A stretch of 64,000 nt of DNA. Source: Nocardioides flavescens. Lineage in GTDB: Bacteria > Actinomycetota > Actinomycetes > Propionibacteriales > Nocardioidaceae. The position numbers and the translations under genes were made by a program. The notes below the pieces were generated by a model, which made no database searches, had not been told where the DNA came from, and saw only the letters and a program-made list of their open reading frames with translations. How positions within the stretch are numbered: the first letter of the stretch is position 1; each line of letters opens with the position of its first letter. This document shows positions 57,467-64,000 of the stretch, one piece after another. The DNA lies in contig NZ_WUEK01000011.1 of the NCBI RefSeq assembly GCF_009823805.1, forward strand, positions 62,001 to 126,000, written 5' to 3'.

Positions 57467-59680
57467 TCAGGCCGGGAACGACCCGCCCTCGGCGGCGAGC
57501 TGGCGCAGCCAGGGGGTGGGGGTGAAGCGGTCGCCGTAGGCCGCGGCGAGCTCGTCGGCGCGGTCGACGAAGGCCTGGAGGCCGATCGGTGCGGAGGCGT
57601 CGGTCGGGTCCTGGTAGCCGGTCATGAACTGCGCGGCACCGCCGGTGTTGGGCGGGAAGCCGATGCCCATGATCGAGCCGATGTTGGCCGCGGCGGCCGA
57701 TGTGATGACGCCCTCCTCGAAGCACTTGGCGGTCTCGAGGGCCTCGGCGAAGAGCATCCGGTCCTTGATGTCGCGCAGCGGGATCTGCTCCTCGGCGACC
57801 GGGAACAGCTCGCCGAGCCCCGACCACAGCGAGCCGCGCTTGCCCGACTCGTCGTAGTCGTAGAAGCCGGCGCCGCGCAGGCGACCGGCACGACCGGCCT
57901 CGAGCATCCGGTCGACGACGGCGGAGCCCGGGTGCTCGACGTACGACGGGCCCGCGGCTTCTCGGGTGGCCTTGGCGATCTTGGCCATCAGCTCGAGGTT
58001 GAGCTCGTCGGAGAGCTGCAGCACCGGGGCGGGGTAGCCCGCCTGGGAGGTGGCGCGCTCGATCGACCACGGGTGGACGCCCTCGGCGAGCATCGCCATG
58101 CCCTCGTTGACCATGAAGCCGATGACGCGCGAGGTGTAGAAGCCGCGGCTGTCGTTGACGACGATCGGGGTCTTCTTGATCTGCTGCACGACGTCGTAGG
58201 CCTTGGCGAGCGCCTCGTCGGAGGTCCTCTCGCCCTTGATGATCTCGACGAGCGGCATCTTGTCGACGGGGCTGAAGAAGTGCAGCCCGATGAAGTCGGC
58301 GGGGCGGTCGACGCCCTCGGCGAGCTCGGTGATCGGCAGGGTGCTGGTGTTGGAGCAGAGCAGCGCGTCGGGGTTCACGTGCTCGGCGATCTCGGCGAAC
58401 ACCTTGTGCTTGAGCGATGGGTCCTCGAAGACCGCCTCGATCACGAGGTCGCACCCGGCCAGGTCGGCCGCGTCGGCGGTCGCGGTGATGCGGCCGAGCA
58501 GCTCGGCCTTCTTCTCCTCGGTGGAGCGACCCCGCGAGATCGCCTTGTCGGGCAGCTTCTCGGAGTACGACTTGCCGCGCTCGGCGGCGTCGGCGGCGAC
58601 GTCCTTGAGCACGACCTCCATGCCGGCGCGGGCGCAGACGTAGGCGATGCCGGCGCCCATCATCCCGGCGCCGAGCACGCCGACCTTGGTGGCCTTGAAC
58701 GGCTCGATGCCCTGCGGGCGCAGCGAGCCGGAGTTGATGGCCTGCAGGTCGAAGAAGAACGCCTGGATCATGTTCTTCGAGCCCTGGTTGACGATCAGGT
58801 GCGTGAGGTAGCGCGACTCGATGCGCGAGGCCGTGTCGAAGTCGACCTGCGCGCCCTCGACGGCCGCGGACAGGATCGCCTCCTGGGCGGGGTACTTCGC
58901 GCCCTTGAGCTGCTTGCGCAGCAGCGCGGGGAACGCCGGGAGGAACGCCGCGAGCGCGGGCGAGGTCGGCTTGCCGCCGGGCATCTTGTAGCCGGGCGCG
59001 TCCCACGGGTTGAGGGCGGCCTCGGGGTTGGCCTGGATCCACGCCTTGGCGGCGGGGACCAGCTCGTCGAGGGAGCCGACGAGCTCGTCGACCAGACCCT
59101 TGTCCTTGGCCTGCGCGGGCTTGAAGCGCGGGCCCTGCAGCAGCACGTCCATCAGCGCGGACTGCAGCCCGAGCATCCGCACGGTGCGGGTCACGCCGCC
59201 GCCCCCGGGCAGCAGCCCGAGGGAGGCCTCCGGCAGGCCGATCTGCACCGCGGCGTGGTCCCACGCGATGCGGTGGTTGCAGGCCAGCGCGATCTCGAGA
59301 CCACCGCCGAGCGCAGCACCGTTGATCGCGGCGACGACCGGGCGGGGGAACTTCTCCAGACGACGCAGCGAGGCCTTCATCCGCTCGACCATCGCGAACG
59401 TCGCGCCCGCGTCGGCCGGGGTCGCGGTGACCATGCCCTTGAGGTTGCCGCCGGCGAAGAAGGTCTTCTTCGCGCTGGCCACGACGACGCCCGTGATGCT
59501 GTCGCCGTCGGCCTCGAGCTCGGAGTGGAGCCGGTCGACGACGGCCGCCATCGACTCGACGTACAGGTCGTTCATGGTGTTGGCGCTGGCCGTCGGGTCG
59601 TCGAGGGTCAGCGTGACGATGCCGTCGGCGTCCTTGTCGTAGCGGACGGCGGTCTGGGTCTCGGTGGTGCTGGAGGTCAT
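57467..59680 (-). CDS. fadB: Fatty-acid oxidation complex alpha subunit (enoyl-CoA hydratase/3-hydroxyacyl-CoA dehydrogenase)
   Basis: Bifunctional enzyme of 737 residues. The crotonase-type hydratase domain (about 1-230) contains GGNLKGM, AINGAALGGGLEIALAC (oxyanion-hole Gly) and GLPEASLGLLPGGGG with its catalytic Glu. The NAD-binding dehydrogenase domain (about 330-510) has VLGAGMMGAGIAYV, SNTSTLPI and LHFFSPVDKMPLVE with the catalytic His. The C-terminal helical domain ends the chain. It hydrates enoyl-CoA and oxidises the 3-hydroxyacyl-CoA. It is 141 bp after the thiolase gene, with a repeat between, and the two form a beta-oxidation operon. Confidence 0.96.
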   Translation of the reverse strand: MTSSTTETQTAVRYDKDADGIVTLTLDDPTASANTMNDLYVESMAAVVDRLHSELEADGDSITGVVVASAKKTFFAGGNLKGMVTATPADAGATFAMVERMKASLRRLEKFPRPVVAAINGAALGGGLEIALACNHRIAWDHAAVQIGLPEASLGLLPGGGGVTRTVRMLGLQSALMDVLLQGPRFKPAQAKDKGLVDELVGSLDELVPAAKAWIQANPEAALNPWDAPGYKMPGGKPTSPALAAFLPAFPALLRKQLKGAKYPAQEAILSAAVEGAQVDFDTASRIESRYLTHLIVNQGSKNMIQAFFFDLQAINSGSLRPQGIEPFKATKVGVLGAGMMGAGIAYVCARAGMEVVLKDVAADAAERGKSYSEKLPDKAISRGRSTEEKKAELLGRITATADAADLAGCDLVIEAVFEDPSLKHKVFAEIAEHVNPDALLCSNTSTLPITELAEGVDRPADFIGLHFFSPVDKMPLVEIIKGERTSDEALAKAYDVVQQIKKTPIVVNDSRGFYTSRVIGFMVNEGMAMLAEGVHPWSIERATSQAGYPAPVLQLSDELNLELMAKIAKATREAAGPSYVEHPGSAVVDRMLEAGRAGRLRGAGFYDYDESGKRGSLWSGLGELFPVAEEQIPLRDIKDRMLFAEALETAKCFEEGVITSAAAANIGSIMGIGFPPNTGGAAQFMTGYQDPTDASAPIGLQAFVDRADELAAAYGDRFTPTPWLRQLAAEGGSFPA

Positions 59681-59709
59681 GCGAGGTTCCTGTCTGAGTC
59701 GAGGGGCAG

Positions 59710-59800
59710 GCTCGGCGCGCGGCGTCGTCTGGACTGACGAGCGGAGGGAGCGCCAGCGAGCGAGCGAGGAGGGAAGACGACGCCTAGCAGCGCGCCGAGC
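59710..59800. repeat. Imperfect inverted repeat between fadA and fadB
   Basis: Left arm GCTCGGCGCGCGGCGTCGTC (59710-59729) pairs with the right arm 59775-59800, which has a 5-base insert (TGCTA type). The loop is a purine-rich GAGCGGAGGGAGCG / GCGAGCGAGCGAGG run. It lies in the 141-bp gap of the operon. Confidence 0.8.
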
Positions 59801-59821
59801 ACGCCGAGCGGAGCGAGGCCA

Positions 59822-61048
<1,227 letters not shown>

Positions 61049-61058
61049 GACCTGATTG

Positions 61059-61075
61059 TGACACCATCACTGTCA
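61059..61075. promoter_or_regulatory. Dyad between fadA and the MerR gene
   Basis: TGACA-CCATCAC-TGTCA, 5-bp arms with a 7-base centre, filling the 26-bp gap between the divergent genes and touching the MerR start codon. It is the only obvious operator candidate there. Confidence 0.55.
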
Positions 61076-61815
61076 TGGTCAACCCACCTCGTGACGATGT
61101 GGAACTCCTCACGTTGGACGAGCTCTGCGAGCGGGTCGGCATGAGCGTGCGCAATGTCCGCTTCTACACCTCGCGCAACCTCGTCCCCCCGCCGATCCGC
61201 CGCGGTCGGTCCGGCTACTACTCCCCCGACCACGTCGCCCGCCTCGAGCTCGTGCAGGAGCTGCAGTCGCACGGGTTCACGCTGTCGGCGATCGAGAAGT
61301 ACGTCGCCGGGCTGCCCGACGACGCGACACCCGAGGACATCGCGCTCGCCCGCACCCTCCTCGCCCCGTGGGACGTCGAGCGGCCGATCGAGATGACGCG
61401 CGCCGAGCTGTCGACCCGCGCGGGGCGCGACCTGTCCGACGAGGACCTGCGCACGCTCGCCGCGCTGGGCGTCGTCTTCCCGCTCAAGCGCAGCGCCCGC
61501 GGGGTCGAGCGCTACCAGGTCGCGGTCTCCCAGCTCACCGTCGGCCTCGGGATGCTGGACCTCGGCTTCCCGACCGAGGCCGCGCTCGCCGCGGCCGACA
61601 TGTACGCCCGCCACGGCCGCGAGATCGCCTCCGAGCTCTACGAGCTGTTCCGCACGATGGTCTGGCCCGTCTACCGCGACCAGGGCGCCACGCCCGAGAC
61701 GGTCCGCCAGGTCGTCGAGAAGATCAAGCCGCTCTCGATCGCCAGCCTCGTGTCGGCGTACGAGGCGGCGATGGACGAGACCAAGCGCGAGGGCATCGCC
61801 CGCCGCTCCCGCTGA
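61075..61815 (+). CDS. MerR-family regulator of beta-oxidation
   Basis: Regulator of 246 residues. The MerR DNA-binding domain (about 10-80) includes LTLDELCERVGMSVRNVRFY and RSGYYSPDHVARLELVQELQ. The C-terminal half (about 110-246) is helical and unlike GyrI; it probably binds acyl-CoA or a lipid signal. Its divergent, nearly abutting position to fadAB implies direct control of those genes. In other actinobacteria MerR proteins of this type sit beside fad genes. Confidence 0.9.
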   Translation: MVNPPRDDVELLTLDELCERVGMSVRNVRFYTSRNLVPPPIRRGRSGYYSPDHVARLELVQELQSHGFTLSAIEKYVAGLPDDATPEDIALARTLLAPWDVERPIEMTRAELSTRAGRDLSDEDLRTLAALGVVFPLKRSARGVERYQVAVSQLTVGLGMLDLGFPTEAALAAADMYARHGREIASELYELFRTMVWPVYRDQGATPETVRQVVEKIKPLSIASLVSAYEAAMDETKREGIARRSR

Positions 61816-61875
61816 GCCCCAGGTGCGAGGCCGGGACGGAGGGGTACCGAGAGGTGTGTCCCTAGGATCAGGCCG

Positions 61876-62796
61876 ATGAACGACGACCGCGCGAGCGAGA
61901 GCCTCTGCGTGCTGGTGACCGGCGCGACCGGGTTCATCGGCAGCCGGCTGGTGCCGGCGCTGATCGAGCAGGGCCACCGGGTGAAGGCGATGACCCGCAA
62001 CCCCGACGGCTACGACGGCCCGGGCGAGCCCGTGGGCGCCGACGTGTTCGACCCGGAGACCCTCGGCGAGCCGATGCAGGGCGTCGACGTCGCGGTCTAC
62101 CTCGTGCACTCCCTCGACGACGACGACTTCGAGCGCAAGGACGCGGAGGCGGCCGAGGCCTTCGGTCGCGCGGCGGCCGACGCCGGTGTCCGGCAGATCG
62201 TCTACATGGGCGGCCTCGGCAAGGACGGCGAGGACCTCTCGCCTCACCTGCGCTCGCGCCGCGAGGTCGAGCAGCTGCTCGGCACCGGAGGGGTGCCGGT
62301 CACCGTGCTCCGGGCGGCGATCGTGGTCGGCGCGGGCGGCATCTCGTGGGAGATGACGCGCCAGCTCATCAAGAACCTGCCCGCCATGGTGGTGCCCAAG
62401 TGGGCCGACACCCGCACGCAGCCGATCGCGCTCGACGACGTCATCCGCTACCTCGTCGGCGTGACCGGCACCGAGAAGGCGTTCGGCCAGGTCTACGAGA
62501 TCGGCGGGGCCGACCAGCTGACCTACGTCCAGATGCTGCAGGACGCCGCGGAGGTCATCAACGGCCGCCGGGTGCCGATCGTGACCGTGCCGGTGCTGAG
62601 CCCGCGGCTCTCCTCGCACTGGATCGGTCTGGTCACCGACGTCGACTCGACGACGGCCAGCAACCTCATCGACTCGATGAGCACCGAGGTGCTGCAGACC
62701 GACTACTCCATCCGCGACGTCGTCCCCGGCGAGCCGATGACCTACCGCGACGCGGTGAAGAAGGCCGTCATGGAGAGCGACGCGAAGAAGGGCTGA
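61876..62796 (+). CDS. NAD(P)H-binding extended SDR (epimerase-like)
   Basis: Protein of 306 residues with the Rossmann loop TGATGFIG at 15-22 and VYLVHSLDDDDFERKDA, a pattern of atypical SDRs (YlbE/DUF2867-partner type). The usual YxxxK catalytic pair is not evident; MGGLGKDGEDLSPHLRSR replaces it, so it may bind a nucleotide without acting as a classical dehydrogenase. It is 60 bp after the MerR gene on the same strand and may be co-transcribed. It is convergent with the CPBP protease gene, 12 bp away. Confidence 0.87.
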   Translation: MNDDRASESLCVLVTGATGFIGSRLVPALIEQGHRVKAMTRNPDGYDGPGEPVGADVFDPETLGEPMQGVDVAVYLVHSLDDDDFERKDAEAAEAFGRAAADAGVRQIVYMGGLGKDGEDLSPHLRSRREVEQLLGTGGVPVTVLRAAIVVGAGGISWEMTRQLIKNLPAMVVPKWADTRTQPIALDDVIRYLVGVTGTEKAFGQVYEIGGADQLTYVQMLQDAAEVINGRRVPIVTVPVLSPRLSSHWIGLVTDVDSTTASNLIDSMSTEVLQTDYSIRDVVPGEPMTYRDAVKKAVMESDAKKG

Positions 62797-62808
62797 GCCT
62801 CCGCCCGC

Positions 62809-63597
62809 TCAGAAGAAGATCAGCGGGAGCGCGACCAGCATCGTCAGGCTCCACGTGCAGTGCGTGAGGATCGGCGCGAGGATGCCGCCGGAGGCCCGGC
62901 GCTGGAGCCCGACGACGACGCCGAGCAGCACCGCGGCGAACGACAGCATGACGTTGCCGGTCGCCAGCGTCGCGACGGCGTAGGCCAACGTCGTCCACGC
63001 GACCGGGTGCCGCGTGATCGCGGCGTACGCCGCCCCGCGGAAGAACAGCTCCTCCGCGATCCCGTTGATCGCGGTGATGAAGACCAGGATCGGCAGCGAG
63101 CCCTGGTCGGCGTAGCCGATGACCTTGACGACCTGTCCCTCCAGCGGCTGCAGGAAGGACAGGCTGTGCACGAGCAGCGCGCCGGCGACGAAGACCCCGG
63201 CGAGCCCGAGGCCGAGGAGCACGGGCGGGAGGACCGGTCGCACCAGGTCGGAGGCCGACCCGCGGGCGATGCGACCGAGGTGGAGCGGACCCGAGGCGAA
63301 GGCGCCGACGGTCCACACCCCGGCCAGCAGCAGGGCCGCGGGGTAGAACCACGGGCTGCCGGGCTCGAGGCGCAGCGAGATGCCGAGGACGATGCCGCCG
63401 AGCACCACGAACCCGACCGTCACGAGCTGGCGGCGACGCAGGTCGCGCGGCTGCTGGCGGTGGTCGCGGGGCACGACGTCCCACAGCGAACGCCGGGCCC
63501 AGGCGCGCCACGGCGACACCAGCGGCAGCCCGTGCTCCGACTGCTCGCCCTGCTCGTGCTGGACGCCCTCGCGGGCGGTGCCTCGCTGCTCGCTCAC
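62809..63597 (-). CDS. CPBP-family intramembrane metalloprotease
   Basis: Membrane protein of 262 residues with a charged cytoplasmic N-terminus (about 1-58) and about seven helices. The CPBP (Abi/CAAX-protease-like) motif EELFFRG is at 182-188 and the second-motif His is near 246 (LTHCTW), with FAAVLLGVVVG in between. Members cleave within membranes or act in bacteriocin self-immunity. The context gives no substrate. Its start lies 15 bp beyond the helicase stop, so the two may be in one transcript. Confidence 0.9.
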   Translation of the reverse strand: MSEQRGTAREGVQHEQGEQSEHGLPLVSPWRAWARRSLWDVVPRDHRQQPRDLRRRQLVTVGFVVLGGIVLGISLRLEPGSPWFYPAALLLAGVWTVGAFASGPLHLGRIARGSASDLVRPVLPPVLLGLGLAGVFVAGALLVHSLSFLQPLEGQVVKVIGYADQGSLPILVFITAINGIAEELFFRGAAYAAITRHPVAWTTLAYAVATLATGNVMLSFAAVLLGVVVGLQRRASGGILAPILTHCTWSLTMLVALPLIFF

Positions 63598-63612
63598 CTC
63601 AGTCCTCTCGTG

Positions 63613-64000
63613 TCAGTGACTCTCGGAGACCCGCGCCCCACCGGAGCGACCGCCCGGCCGGCCGCCGGAGCGACCCCCGCGGCGTCGGCCGCCACCGGCC
63701 TTCGCCGCGCCGGAGCCACCGGCGCCGTTGCCTGCCGAACCGGAGCCCGAACCGCCGCGACGGCGACGCGGCGGGCGCGAGCCGCCGGTCTTCGCACCGT
63801 TCCCGGCACCGGCCTTGCCGCTGCCCTGCGCGGGAGCGGCGGGAGCCTCGACGAGGCCACCGGCGACGAGCGTGCGCTCGCCGGGGGCCAGGTCGGCCAG
63901 CACCGGGTGGCGGGGCCCGTCGACGCGCGTGATCGTGGGCTTGATGCCCGCGGCGCGGGTCAGCGAGCGGACGTCGCCGACCTGGTCCTCGGTCATCAGC
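63613..64000 (-). CDS. DEAD-box RNA helicase, C-terminal fragment
   Basis: The last 128 codons of a gene that continues beyond the window's right edge. It begins LMTEDQVGDVRSLTRAAGIK, the segment that follows helicase motif VI in actinobacterial RhlE-type DEAD-box proteins, then PTITRVDGPRHPVLADL. A long Gly/Ser/Arg/Lys-rich tail (RPPRRRRGG, GGRRRGGRSGGRPGGRSGG) is typical of RNA-binding extensions. The catalytic core is not in the window, so the assignment rests on this tail. Confidence 0.75.
   Translation of the reverse strand, partial: LMTEDQVGDVRSLTRAAGIKPTITRVDGPRHPVLADLAPGERTLVAGGLVEAPAAPAQGSGKAGAGNGAKTGGSRPPRRRRGGSGSGSAGNGAGGSGAAKAGGGRRRGGRSGGRPGGRSGGARVSESH

Overview
The window looks like a stretch of chromosome from a high-GC actinobacterium, most likely Nocardioides or a close relative. 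The evidence is the very high GC content, frequent GTG starts, long chains of 4-bp ATGA/GTGA stop-start overlaps, a Mycobacterium-like sigK/rskA locus, paired cyclopropane-fatty-acid-type methyltransferases, an AtuA-type acyl-CoA catabolic operon, and many short palindromic intergenic repeats. The genus is an inference. I see no tRNA, rRNA, CRISPR array, classical transposase or phage gene. No gap between genes exceeds 300 bases. The two end genes, an FGGY kinase at the left and a DEAD-box helicase tail at the right, are cut by the window edges.

Layout. 1-2.7 kb: FGGY kinase divergent from a GntR regulator that overlaps a HAD phosphatase, then a small membrane protein. 2.9-6.8 kb: a mixed block with an EEP-family hydrolase, an orphan response regulator, a tiny GPGG membrane protein and a hipBA toxin-antitoxin pair with two operators. 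6.8-13.5 kb: manganese catalase, an MmyB-like regulator divergent from an SDR, a second SDR with a SnoaL-like protein, and a MerR regulator with a 19-bp-spacer promoter. 13.7-16.6 kb: acyl-CoA dehydrogenase and 3-hydroxybutyryl-CoA dehydrogenase divergent from a TetR regulator. 16.7-25.8 kb: a secreted protein, a STAS protein, an XRE-TPR regulator, a CurA-type reductase, the proton-translocating transhydrogenase PntAB, and a membrane-anchored molybdopterin oxidoreductase.

26-34.8 kb is the conserved SigK locus: fasciclin lipoprotein, sigK, rskA, a fused FAD-oxidoreductase/DUF1365 protein, two fatty-acid methyltransferases and a DUF1295 membrane protein. It is split before DUF1295 by a 1.23-kb cassette: one nuclease-like gene between 79-bp inverted repeats.

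37.1-46.7 kb is a TetR-headed, nearly fully coupled minus-strand operon: TetR, TIGR03084-like protein, AtuA, AtuA C-terminal-like protein, acyl-CoA dehydrogenase, SRPBCC protein, carboxylase beta, biotin carboxylase/BCCP and a second acyl-CoA dehydrogenase. It probably oxidises and carboxylates a branched or terpenoid acyl-CoA. 47-57.3 kb: a MarR/VOC pair with two operators, vapBC, a PadR-controlled ABC exporter with two operators, an SDR, a VanZ-RDD protein, a histidine-phosphatase-like protein and a second ABC system. 57.4-61.8 kb: fatty-acid oxidation complex FadB/FadA divergent from a MerR regulator. 62-64 kb: an epimerase-like protein, a CPBP protease and the helicase C-terminus.

The most unusual signal is a repeat family of nested hairpins. 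Its outer arms are conserved, its inner stem changes sequence from copy to copy but stays self-complementary, and one copy lies in frame inside the biotin carboxylase gene.
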